A stretch of 64,000 nucleotides of DNA from Bythopirellula sp041737835. Its GTDB lineage: Bacteria; Planctomycetota; Planctomycetia; Pirellulales; Lacipirellulaceae. Position 1 is the stretch's first letter. Each line of letters opens with the position of its first letter. The notes below the pieces were generated by a model. That model saw only the letters and a program-made list of their open reading frames with translations, ran no database searches and was not told the DNA's origin. This document shows, piece by piece, positions 8,344-17,200 of this stretch. The stretch is from the NCBI GenBank assembly GCA_041737835.1, contig JBGSQY010000046.1. One strand, written 5' to 3'. Both the position numbers and the translations under genes were made by a program.

Positions 8344-8357
8344 CAAGTATCGAAACT

Positions 8358-8474
8358 GTCATCCTGAGGGAGGCTCGCCGACCGAAGGATCTGGTTTGCA
8401 TACGATGACGTTTTCCGGCTCCGAAAAGGATGGAACGTAGATTCTTCCGGTCGTAGGACTCCCCTCAGAATGAC
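8358..8474. repeat. Inverted repeat of the GTCATCCTGAGGG / CCCCTCAGAATGAC type
   Basis: The left arm 8358-8392 (GTCATCCTGAGGG ... GAAGGATCT) pairs with the right arm near 8440-8474 (AGATTCTTC ... CCCCTCAGAATGAC). Arms of about 35 bases match with scattered differences and small gaps. Sequences of this wording occur as dispersed hairpins in diverse bacteria. It lies between two same-strand secreted-protein genes and contains no open frame of note. Confidence 0.7.
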
Positions 8475-8619
8475 TTTTTTCGCGTAAATACATAGATTTT
8501 CAATTTTGTAATTACAATGAAATAAGACCCTGCGATTCGTTGAATCGCGGCTAATAAACCCCCTTTTCAAAATTCCCCTCCTCCTCGCTTCTCTCCCCTG
8601 CCCTCTCCTCCCTCCTCCG

Positions 8620-9378
8620 ATGATCAACATGAATACTCGCATCCCCTCGCTCATTTGGCGGTTGGTGTTTGCCGCCGCTTTGGTTGCCATCTTCTTCGCC
8701 ACGCGCTCCCGCGCTAGTGAATGTTGTGGTGCCTACCCGCTCGCCACGGCCGCGCCTTATGTTTCGAGGCCCGATAGCTGGGTCTTCGCGCGGAGTCGTT
8801 ACACGCACGATCCCGAAACCAATGCGCGAGTCGCGCAGTACGATCGGATTGAACCTGTCGAGCCTTTGGACGATCCACGTTTGGTCACCAGTGGTTACAG
8901 CCGCAATCGCACGGTGCTGCGTGGTGCCGATGGTTCGGCCAGCACCAACTACCAAGTCACCAGCTACGGCAATGGCCGCGGCGGTCTCGATGCCGAGTGG
9001 GAACGATTCCACGACGCCTGGCGCGGTTCGACCGTATCGGGTGGTTCCTTTGGCGGCGGCTTCGGTGGTGGTTTTGGCTTGCCCGGTTACGGCGGAGGTT
9101 ATGGTGGCGGCTACGCCGGTGGCGGTGGTGGGGGCGGTTACGGTCCTGGTTGGGGTGGCGGTGGCCATCACGGCAATGGTCCTGGTTATCCGCCGCCCTG
9201 GGATGTGACCTCGCCCAGCTACGGCTACGGTTCCGCAGGCCCCGATCCTCGTCGCCTCGATCCCGATGCCGCCGACGGCTACCGCGATGGCGTGCAGCGG
9301 CGAGAGTCGACCCGCGAGTTCTTCCAACCGATTCCGCCCCCACGCGAAGATCTGTGGAATAACCAGCCGAATGATTAG
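8620..9378 (+). CDS. Secreted glycine-rich protein
   Basis: 252 residues with a signal peptide or N-terminal anchor (hydrophobic about residues 13-28, then a RASECC cleavage region). The first half is a non-repetitive segment with Tyr and Arg; residues about 145-205 are extremely Gly-rich with GGGF, GGY and GGH units; the tail is polar and Pro-rich. It resembles surface or matrix proteins, and no enzymatic domain is seen. An ATG at 8629 is an equally possible start. The 3' end overlaps the convergent gene by 4 bp. Confidence 0.65.
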   Translation: MINMNTRIPSLIWRLVFAAALVAIFFATRSRASECCGAYPLATAAPYVSRPDSWVFARSRYTHDPETNARVAQYDRIEPVEPLDDPRLVTSGYSRNRTVLRGADGSASTNYQVTSYGNGRGGLDAEWERFHDAWRGSTVSGGSFGGGFGGGFGLPGYGGGYGGGYAGGGGGGGYGPGWGGGGHHGNGPGYPPPWDVTSPSYGYGSAGPDPRRLDPDAADGYRDGVQRRESTREFFQPIPPPREDLWNNQPND

Positions 9379-9935
9379 CGAATTCCGCGCAGTCCCTCGG
9401 AGGCCTTCACCGGCTTGCCGCGGAAGCTGGCACGGTAGTCGGTGATCAGCCACTTGTCAGACGGTTTGTGCCAATCGAGTTCGACCTGATCGAAGTAGAA
9501 CAGACGCACGCCGTTGCGAGTATTCGTACCGTCGATGCGTCCGCGAAAGAATGTCGTTGCTTTGACTGGGGCCGCGTTGCCGTCGATCTCTACCCGCACG
9601 GCCGTGGCCCCTGTTTCTTTGACTTTCACCTGCGGCATCAGCGTTTCCGCGTCGTGGCGGACATGCGCAGCTTGCGGATCGATCTGCGCCAGCACGCCGT
9701 TGAGGTCATTCGCCTCGATGGCGGCCATCACGGTTGCGACCGCTTGTTCGAGTTCTTCCGTGGGCGTAACGACCGCACTTTCAATGAACAACAGCAGCAC
9801 AGTGATTCCAATCACTGCCGCCACGCCGAGCATCGAACCAAGCGACCTCTTAGCAAGAAACACAATGACACTGATCGTAAGTGCAACGGCGCCGAGGGCC
9901 CAAATCGGCAGCGGATTTTCAAGAAAGAGATTCAC
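9375..9935 (-). CDS. Membrane protein with two N-terminal TM helices and extracytoplasmic domain
   Basis: 186 residues: two hydrophobic helices (about 8-27 and 33-51) followed by a soluble domain (60-186). Its pattern, with a helical start TEELEQAVATVMAAIEAND and C-terminal strands FYFDQVELDWHKPSDKWLITDYR, suggests an NTF2/SnoaL-like cone fold; this is inferred from the helix-then-sheet pattern, not from catalytic residues. It is convergent with the glycine-rich gene (4-bp overlap) and precedes the repeat at 9949-10034. Confidence 0.65.
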   Translation of the reverse strand: MNLFLENPLPIWALGAVALTISVIVFLAKRSLGSMLGVAAVIGITVLLLFIESAVVTPTEELEQAVATVMAAIEANDLNGVLAQIDPQAAHVRHDAETLMPQVKVKETGATAVRVEIDGNAAPVKATTFFRGRIDGTNTRNGVRLFYFDQVELDWHKPSDKWLITDYRASFRGKPVKASEGLRGIR

Positions 9936-9948
9936 GATTCAATTTTCA

Positions 9949-10034
9949 CCACAAAGGCACGAAGGACACAAAGTATTGAATTAACCGATTCATTGATCAA
10001 GTCTCTTTCTTCGTGTCCTTTGTCTCTTCGTGGT
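9949..10034. repeat. Inverted repeat of the CACGAAGGACACAAAG type, partly coding
   Basis: The left arm ACCACAAAGGCACGAAGGAC... (9949-9973) and the right arm (10005-10034; reverse complement ACCACGAAGAGACAAAGGAC...) are near-identical over about 26 bases. The right arm lies inside the 3' end of the next minus-strand gene and encodes its last ~10 residues. Confidence 0.75.
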
Positions 10035-10350
10035 TAGTCAATCTTTCTCTCGCTAACATCGCCAGCGAACCAGCGCAAATCAGCCCCAACACCGTCGCCA
10101 ACGGCACGAGTCGAATCTGTGTCTCCCCCGGCGCGGAATACTTGGGAACGCCCGTCGCCAATTTCTTGCCGCTCGCGTCTTGTTTCACGTCGAGCCCTTC
10201 CGCCACCGCCGCGCGGGCTTGAGCCTTGCGTTCAATGTTCGCTTGCCGGGCCCCGAACTTCCCCCCCGTGGCCACGAGCGCGGTCAGCCCCACCGCAGTG
10301 AACAACGCGAACCAAAGCCAGGGCGAATCGGTGATCGGAGGTTTAGGCAT
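9997..10350 (-). CDS. Two-TM membrane protein whose C-terminus is repeat-derived
   Basis: 117 residues with two hydrophobic helices (about 11-28 and 80-97) and a short charged loop between them. The last residues, NHEETKDTKKET, are encoded by the inverted-repeat arm at 10005-10034, so the original end of the protein has probably been replaced or extended by a repeat insertion. No family is recognised. The neighbour on the same strand, 62 bp further on, is the other two-TM protein. Confidence 0.55.
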   Translation of the reverse strand: MPKPPITDSPWLWFALFTAVGLTALVATGGKFGARQANIERKAQARAAVAEGLDVKQDASGKKLATGVPKYSAPGETQIRLVPLATVLGLICAGSLAMLARERLTNHEETKDTKKET

Positions 10351-10462
10351 ACATCCATTCTAGCGGATACAGAATTTTGTCCCAAGGTTCCAACCAAGTT
10401 ATTCTGTACGTTAGCCGCGAAGCAACGCGGAGCGCGGAATACGCGAGCGCACCCCAAACAAA

Positions 10463-10490
10463 ACGCCCAGGGAATGCAATCCCTGGGCGT
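10463..10490 (-). terminator. Rho-independent-type terminator of eno
   Basis: Perfect 11-bp stem ACGCCCAGGGA / TCCCTGGGCGT with a 6-nt loop, 58 bp beyond the eno stop. Read on the minus strand it is followed by a T-rich stretch (TTTGTTTGGGG). It may also act on the plus strand, where GTTTTTC follows after a few bases. Confidence 0.75.
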
Positions 10491-10547
10491 CGAAAGTTTT
10501 TCACCATTTCTGACCGAAGCCGGAAGCTGACGCATCCGGCTCGCCAG

Positions 10548-11825
10548 TTATTTGTATTTGAAAAGTGGTCCCGCGTATTGAGCCGCGTCACCCAATTGCT
10601 CTTCGATGCGGAGCAACTGGTTGTATTTGGCCATGCGGTCGCTGCGTGAAGCCGAGCCGGTTTTGATTTGGCCGGTGGAGCAAGCCACCGCGAGATCGGC
10701 AATCGTCGCGTCTTCGGTTTCGGCGCTGCGATGGCTCGAAATGCTCGTGTAGCCATTCCGATGGGCCAGATTGATCGCGTCGATGGTCTCGGTGAGGGTA
10801 CCGATTTGATTGACTTTAATCAGAATGCTGTTGCCGATCCCTTGGTCGATGCCCCGTTGTAGACGTTCGACGTTGGTGACGAACAAGTCGTCCCCCACGA
10901 GCTGGCACTTGCTGCCCATCCGGTCGGTGAGCAGCTTCCAACCTTCCCAGTCGTCTTCGCTGCAGCCGTCTTCAATCGAGCAGATCGGATACTTATCGAC
11001 CCACGAGGCCAACAGGTCGACCATCGCGCCGCTGTCGAGTTCCTTGCCGTCGATCGTGTAAACCTTCTTTTTGGAATCGAAGAACTCGGTGCTGGCCACG
11101 TCCATGGCGAACCAGACCTGCTCTCCCGGCTTGTAACCAGCCTTTTCGATGGCGGTGAGGATCACGTCGAACGCCTCGGCGTTGGCCTTCAGGTCGGGAG
11201 CAAAACCCCCTTCATCGCCGACGGCCGTGTTGAGCTTTTTGTCGTGCAAGACCTTCTTGAGGTTGTGGAAGATTTCGCAACCGCAACGCAAGGCGTCGCT
11301 GAACGAGTCAAACCCCAGCGGCATGACCATGAATTCCTGCACGTCAACATTGTTGTCGGCATGCTGACCGCCGTTGAGGATGTTCATCATCGGGGCGGGC
11401 AACAATCGGGCATTGGAACCGCCGAGATAGCGATAGAGCGGCAATTCGCAATACCGAGCGGCCGCGTGGGCTGTGGCCAGCGATATGCCCAGGATCGCGT
11501 TGGCACCCAGGCTCTTTTTGTTAGGCGTGCCATCCAGGTCGAGCATCAGGCCATCGACGGCCATTTGATCGAGCGCGTCCATGCCGATGAGCTCGTCGGC
11601 GAGCTTGGTGTTGATGTTCTCAACGGCCTGCTTGACCCCTTTGCCCATGTAAACGGCTTTGTCGCCATCGCGGAGTTCCCAAGCTTCGTGGGCGCCGGTG
11701 CTCGCTCCGCTAGGAACCGCGGCCGTGCCCACGGTACCATCAGCGAGCGTGACATCGACTTCGACGGTGGGATTACCGCGGCTATCGAGAATTTGGCGGC
11801 CATGGATATCGACGATCGTGCTCAT
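10548..11825 (-). CDS. eno: Enolase
   Basis: Glycolytic 2-phosphoglycerate / phosphoenolpyruvate lyase. The length of 425 residues is typical. Visible are the substrate loop SGASTGAHEAWELRDGD, the metal ligands in the SIEDGCSEDDW and GDDLFVTN segments, the catalytic lysine in LIKVNQIGT, and the C-terminal SHRS motif. The last reads SHRSAETED where most enolases have SHRSGETED, a small departure at a conserved position. The gene is single, with its own terminator. Confidence 0.96.
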   Translation of the reverse strand: MSTIVDIHGRQILDSRGNPTVEVDVTLADGTVGTAAVPSGASTGAHEAWELRDGDKAVYMGKGVKQAVENINTKLADELIGMDALDQMAVDGLMLDLDGTPNKKSLGANAILGISLATAHAAARYCELPLYRYLGGSNARLLPAPMMNILNGGQHADNNVDVQEFMVMPLGFDSFSDALRCGCEIFHNLKKVLHDKKLNTAVGDEGGFAPDLKANAEAFDVILTAIEKAGYKPGEQVWFAMDVASTEFFDSKKKVYTIDGKELDSGAMVDLLASWVDKYPICSIEDGCSEDDWEGWKLLTDRMGSKCQLVGDDLFVTNVERLQRGIDQGIGNSILIKVNQIGTLTETIDAINLAHRNGYTSISSHRSAETEDATIADLAVACSTGQIKTGSASRSDRMAKYNQLLRIEEQLGDAAQYAGPLFKYK

Positions 11826-12002
11826 GCGGAGGGTTCCTTCTAATCTTAAACAGATGCAATGCGGAATATAGAAATGCGATAGTTGTCAGTTGAGAAACCA
11901 CCCATTTTAAGGCGATAAGAAGGAATGTCGAGGCGTACAAAAAGCCCGAATTTAGCGGCGGAACTTGTTCCGCGTTGAGAATCGCCATATAAGTTCGCGC
12001 GA

Positions 12003-13118
12003 CTAGACCCGCCGCAGCTTCGTAACCCGCCCCGTGGCAACCCACTCCGCCACAAAGATATTGCCATCGGCATCGAAACAGGCGTCGTGCGGATGGACAA
12101 ACTTGCCATCCTGCCACTGTGATTCATCGGTGCGGATATTGAATCCACCGGTGTCTGCTTTGTTCTTTTGAATCCGCTCGGAATCGGTCCCCAAGTGGGC
12201 AATGACTTTGTTGTTCTTATCCAGCAAAGTCGTGCGAGCCACAAGCTCGGGAACGACCATCACATCGCCATGGATGTCGACATTCGCCGGCCAGAGAAAA
12301 CCATCGAGCGTTTCGCGATGCTTGCCGTCGAGCGAGAACCATTGCAGCCGATCAAATTCCCGATCGGCCACGACGATCAATGGTTCCTCACCGCGACTAT
12401 CGATCCAAATCCCGTGCGGCAACTTGAATGTGCCGTCTTTGCGTTCGGCGAGTTGGCCCACCGAGCCAAACGTGCTTTGCCATTTCGCGTCGGCATCGTA
12501 GCGGTGAACACAGTAAGCCCCGTAGCCATCAATCACGAAGAAGCCACCATCGGGGAGAAACGCGATATTCGTGGGGATGAACCGATTCCGCTCCCAGGGA
12601 TTGTCATCTTTCGCTCGCGGAAATTTGTCTTCGCCCTCGGCATACAAGCCGCTTTCCATCGGCGCTCCTTTCCGCCACACTTGCTCGCCTTTAGTGTCGA
12701 GCTTGGCGAAGGAACGCTGCTGCTGATAGGCACAGACGTAGAGAAAGTCTTGCCCTCCTTCGTTACGAATTTCCAGACCGTGCCCGCCGCCGTTGAATTG
12801 CTCGCCGAAAGCACGAATGAATTTGCCGGATGGATCAAACACAAAGATCGTCGGATGGTCCGTGAGATCGATCTTGCCTTCGTGAATGACGTAGAGGTTG
12901 CCTTCGCTATCGAATGCGACATTGTGCGTCGTCATCCAGAGGTATTTGTCGGGAAGTTGAGGGAAGCGGTGGAGCACTTCGTATTGATGCTCGCCCGACC
13001 CGATGATCATGTTTTTATCCGTCTTGGCTGCCGTCAGGATTGCCGGCGCGGCGAGTGTTGCGGCCGTGGTGGTGAGAGCCGCTTTAACAAACTGCCGCCG
13101 CGAATGATGTGTGTCCAT
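12003..13118 (-). CDS. Tat-exported NHL/six-bladed beta-propeller protein
   Basis: 371 residues from ATG 13118, chosen because it begins directly with a twin-arginine signal (SRRQFVKAAL then an Ala/Thr-rich hydrophobic core). The mature part has repeated propeller blades of NHL type, each with a xxDxxGNxYVxxx or PDGGFFVxD pattern (for example SEGNLYVIHE, DADGNIFVAEW). Similar secreted proteins are related to peptidylglycine alpha-amidating lyase, but I see no clear zinc-site set, so only the fold is claimed. It is divergent from the AT-rich gene at 13.4 kb. Confidence 0.8.
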   Translation of the reverse strand: MDTHHSRRQFVKAALTTTAATLAAPAILTAAKTDKNMIIGSGEHQYEVLHRFPQLPDKYLWMTTHNVAFDSEGNLYVIHEGKIDLTDHPTIFVFDPSGKFIRAFGEQFNGGGHGLEIRNEGGQDFLYVCAYQQQRSFAKLDTKGEQVWRKGAPMESGLYAEGEDKFPRAKDDNPWERNRFIPTNIAFLPDGGFFVIDGYGAYCVHRYDADAKWQSTFGSVGQLAERKDGTFKLPHGIWIDSRGEEPLIVVADREFDRLQWFSLDGKHRETLDGFLWPANVDIHGDVMVVPELVARTTLLDKNNKVIAHLGTDSERIQKNKADTGGFNIRTDESQWQDGKFVHPHDACFDADGNIFVAEWVATGRVTKLRRV

Positions 13119-13283
13119 GAAAAGGCTCCGAAGAAAAGAGAGTTTATCCGCTCTGTTAGGATGACACGAAAAGCGGAACATTGCCAGCGGTGTATCAATG
13201 TTCTTACCGCGCACACAGCACGTTAGCCGGCATAGTCCCGATGCCGAGCAGACCCCGGAGCGGCATTTTCCCTATGGCCAAAA

Positions 13284-13305
13284 GTGAATATGTACAAATG
13301 TTCAC
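13284..13305. promoter_or_regulatory. Operator-like palindrome in a divergent intergenic region
   Basis: GTGAATATGTACAAATGTTCAC: 8 of 11 positions are symmetric. It lies between two divergent starts (13118 and 13373). A TTGACA motif at 13315-13320 reads toward the plus-strand gene, but no good -10 box stands at the usual distance. No regulator gene is adjacent. Confidence 0.3.
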
Positions 13306-13372
13306 ATCGTATGCTTGACACAGGTGTGTATATTGCGGACTTTTGGGCACCTTACCCCAGGAGTGCGCTGCG

Positions 13373-14062
13373 ATGGATTGGAGTTTGGTTACTGCTTGGA
13401 AAGTTTTTGCATCTTTAATCGCAATTATCCTTGCCGTCATTGGGCTGTCTGGCGTCCCCGGGGACATAAAGCAATGGCAGGATTGGATAAGTTTGGGGGT
13501 TGGTAAGTTGGACCAAAACAACATGAGATGGCTGCTTGTGTTAGCTGCTGTTATGTTATTGTTATTAGCGTGGCTTCCGTGGGGGCGATGGTTCGGACTT
13601 GGGGAACGCCAAGTCGCAGAGTCGTACCAAGGACTTGCTCCGATACCTGGAGCAAGTCGGCCACGCGCAACACCAGAGGAGCTTAAGGAAAAGAAAATTG
13701 AGGGGCGGTCGTTTTATGCTTACGAATTATCCCGCGACGAGACAGTATCCGGGATGGTTCGTGGGAGAGAAATCGTAAGTTGCGAAATTTACGGTCCAGC
13801 CGTCCTGGCACCAATCCTGCCAACAGAGTTCCTTTCATGCCAGTTCAATTTCCAATACACGCACAGTCTAGGTGATGACAAAGAGAAAATGGCGTTGTAC
13901 TGGCCAAAAGGCGTCAATGAATGGCAACTTGGAGCGATACAATTGCAGCACTGTACGTTTAGTAAATGCGATTTTTGGGGAATTGGGTTAGCCGCTGCAC
14001 CTTCTGAAATAGAGGCAATGAAAAAACAGATCGAATACAGGGATATGGGGCAAGCTAGGTAG
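13373..14062 (+). CDS. Orphan membrane protein in an AT-richer patch
   Basis: 229 residues from ATG 13373 (the alternative at 13343 only adds a polar leader). Two hydrophobic helices (about 9-26 and 51-71) precede a cytoplasmic or periplasmic domain with short beta-strand-like units (GREIVSCEIYGP, FLSCQFNF, IQLQHCTFSKCDF) suggestive of a small right-handed beta-solenoid. Base composition is clearly more AT-rich than in neighbouring genes, and a transposase remnant abuts its 3' end, so horizontal acquisition is likely. No function can be assigned. Confidence 0.6.
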   Translation: MDWSLVTAWKVFASLIAIILAVIGLSGVPGDIKQWQDWISLGVGKLDQNNMRWLLVLAAVMLLLLAWLPWGRWFGLGERQVAESYQGLAPIPGASRPRATPEELKEKKIEGRSFYAYELSRDETVSGMVRGREIVSCEIYGPAVLAPILPTEFLSCQFNFQYTHSLGDDKEKMALYWPKGVNEWQLGAIQLQHCTFSKCDFWGIGLAAAPSEIEAMKKQIEYRDMGQAR

Positions 14063-14216
14063 CCACTAAATCCTTGTATTCCAAATTCCTACAAGTAACT
14101 AACTCACGCATGGCATCCCTGAAAATGTAAGGATTATTGCGATTATTGAAACGAAACTCGAATTCGTCCAAATAGCGGTCTAAATGCTTTTTACTGATAT
14201 GGTGGAAGGAACCAAT
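14055..14216 (-). pseudogene. Remnant of IS1595-type (ISXO2-like) transposase
   Basis: The minus-strand frame reads GSFHHISKKHLDRYLDEFEFRFNNR, the C-terminal part of ISXO2-like DDE transposases, followed by a short end. Nothing upstream of about 14216 belongs to a transposase: the frame continues into antisense of the FtsK-like gene. Only the last ~50 codons remain, so it is dead. No terminal inverted repeats were found. It marks an old insertion between the secretion-like operon and the orphan membrane gene. Confidence 0.7.
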
Positions 14217-14269
14217 AAGGGAACGCTTCGCTGGCCGCTTCGAGAAAATCCGCAGTATAGCGCGTTTTT

Positions 14270-17200
14270 TCAGCCCAAGTCGACGTTGATACGCGTGTTC
14301 TCGCCCAAATGCTCGGTGAGCAACGCGAGCCACTGGGGAGAAGGCCGGCCATAGGGGCGAAACTTGGTTTGCGAACCGGTGTCGTCGCGATAGAAGATGG
14401 CACGATGCTCGCCAAGCCGACCTGCGGCGGGGGAATCGATGAGGCTCGTGGAATCCACGGGACTCATTTGCAGGGCCACGCGGAAATCGATTTCACGCAT
14501 GGTGAGGCGATCGACAAATCGCATCAGGCTGTTGTGCGAGTCACACCAGATGAGTACATGCACGCCAGTCGCGGGGCCTTCGCGCAAGATTTCGCGGAAG
14601 CGTTTGTCGGCGGAGGTGGCATTGCCGTTGGTCGTTCGGGAGAAACTGAAATCTTCTTCGGTGAGTCGTAAGTCACGAATTTGCGCGAGATCGTGAATCA
14701 CCAAAATACGAGGTTCAAAACTTGTATCCGGACTTTCCTGGCGGCGTTTCACTTCCTGGGCGAGCTCCGTAATGATTCGTGAAGCATCGCGCGGGGCATG
14801 GACGGAAACCTTGGCTGGTAAATTGGCGGCGAATTTTTGCCAAGCGCCATGATTGGGAGATTCGGGCCGTGTGCCGTCGAGAATTTCGATGTGGGAGGCG
14901 TCACCACTAAGTTGCGCAGCCAATGCTGCCACGGCAGTGGTCAATATGCCGAGTGCCAATGGTTCGTCTTGGCCAACGATCAAGAGGTTGTTACCTCCTT
15001 GTCGGCGAAACGTCATCTGTGTTGGTGGTTCGATCCGCACTGCCGAGCCGAGCCAAATCTTTGGCTCGCTGACGGTTTGTTCGCCGTCGGCAGTAAGTAG
15101 AGTAATGAGTTGGTCATTCTGCAACGGATCGGCGGGAACATTTCCCTCAAACACGATGGCCGTTTGCGCAGGCAATTCCTCAGCTTGCTGTTTTGCACGG
15201 ATCTCCGCCAGATATTCTTGGCGCTGCTGATCGGACAGCCAAACCACTTGAAACAGATGATTGCCTTCGACCGTGCCATTCTGATCGTTGTAAATCGCTT
15301 CGCCTGGTCGTGAAAGCAATCGAGCCGCCGGGTTGTCATCACTTAAGATCAGATGGGCATCGGCTTCACTGCATTCCAACGCGATCCGCACCGCCATTTG
15401 TCCCAAGGTGCTACGAGCAAGCGAATACGCGCCTGACAAGGTTTGTGAACCTAACAGCACGTGCACACCGAAAGCACGGCCTTGCCGCACCAGACGGTCT
15501 AATAAGAGCGCCGCATCCTGGGCCAGCTTGTCGTCGGCGACAAAGAGTTCCTGAAACTCATCGATAATCAACAAGACGCGTGGCAAGATTTGTTTTGTCT
15601 TCTGTCGAAAGCTCGCCAAATCTTGTACGCCGAGTTCGCGGAACATTTCGCCCCGCTTTTGCAGCTCCGCATCAAGCCGTTCCAACACGCTCACGCCAAA
15701 TTCACGTTCGCTTTCGATGGCAATCACGCGGGCGTGTGGCAATTCGTGGGTGGCGTAGGTTTTGAATTCCACGCCTTTCTTGAAGTCGACCAGATAAAAC
15801 TCGACTTCCTGGGGCCTATAGCGGAGCGCAAGATTCGTGACGAGCGCATGGAGCAACGTACTCTTGCCGGAACCCGTTTTGCCCGAAATTAACGCATGCT
15901 GGGCCGTGCCGCGTCCGAGTCGCAAGGATTGCAATTCGTTCGCGCCGGCGCGACCAACGGGGACGATCAATTCATTATCACAAGTTTCCGACCAAATTTT
16001 GTCGACCGGAGGTGCGACCACGGCAAACGGCACCTCCACGCGACTGGCGGCTCGTGATTCTTGGCCAGCATGGCGTAGCAATTCGTTAAGCTTGTCTTTC
16101 GCGGGCAATGATTCAAGCTGCAGCGGAAGTTTCTCAAACAGCGGATACTTCCACTTCAACCGATCCTCGGACCAATCTAAGTGGACCGAACCATTCAAGA
16201 TGTCCGCGATGCTGAAATCCATCGGCAATTTGACGGAAGTGTCGATATGCATCAATGTGAACACGCCGCACTTCGGGCCAGTCGTGGCAATGGTCTTGAG
16301 TTTGCGAATCGCGGCGTCGCTCAATCCGCCGGGGAAGTTCGCAACCACGAGGACATGATAAGGCTCGGACACTTCGCCAGCTTGGGCATTGTATTCATCG
16401 ATCGTGGCGAATTCGTTGCGCAGATATTTTTGGACGACCCGTTCCATGTGATCGGACAACAATGCGAGCCGCTCTTCGATTTGTCGCGGGTCGGTCCAAA
16501 TCCGTTTGCCGACAAGTTGTTCATCGTGATCGGCCAGATGCATAAAGCCTGCGAAATTTTGCCCTAAGGCCATGGGGTCGATGATGGTGAAACGCAATTT
16601 CCCCGCAGGGACGGCCGTTAAGAAGCGAAACATCATGAGCTTCAACAACTCGGCGGCTACGGCGCGTCCTGGTCCATCGGCCGTGATCACCATGCGCGGA
16701 TGCTCATGGAGCGACATCCACGTGGGAAGGGCGAGCTGAGTTTGTGCGGGAACGAGTTGCGGATCTTGGGAAACGCCATTTTTGACGGCTTGCAGAGGCA
16801 ACTGGCAGCGACCGAATTGAATCACGGGAGGAATCGATTTTGGTCGTGGCCATTCTTGCCAGTCGGCATCGTTCCAATCAGGGAAAAATCGATCGCAGGC
16901 CGTTTGCATGGCAGCAAGCTCACCGGCAACCTCTTGAAAGCCAGCATGCCAGCGATTTGCCATCTGCTCCCATTCGGTAGCATGCTGTGCTTTGGCTGTG
17001 GTCGTGCGGTTTGAATATCGAGTTTCATTCGCTTGCCAGGCTGCTTGCCGATCGGTGGCGAGTTGATCTAACAATGGTGGATACTTTTCATCGACAGCCG
17101 TCAAAACGGATAGATGCCGAGCTTGGGCTTCGGCCAGCCGCGCGTCGAAACGCTGTTGTGTTTGAGCGAGCAGTTCAGCTTTTTTAACGTCGGCTTCGGC

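Noticed and set aside
9040..9180. Repetitive stretch considered as a tandem array or CRISPR
   Set aside because: Codes for Gly-rich units in frame; no regular direct repeats with unique spacers.
8551..9453. 300-codon minus-strand frame opposite the glycine-rich secreted protein
   Set aside because: Thr/Ala/Val-rich product is the antisense of Gly codons; the plus strand has a signal peptide and better start.
13315..13341. Consensus sigma-70 promoter for the orphan membrane gene
   Set aside because: TTGACA is present, but TATATT stands only 8 bp away instead of about 17.
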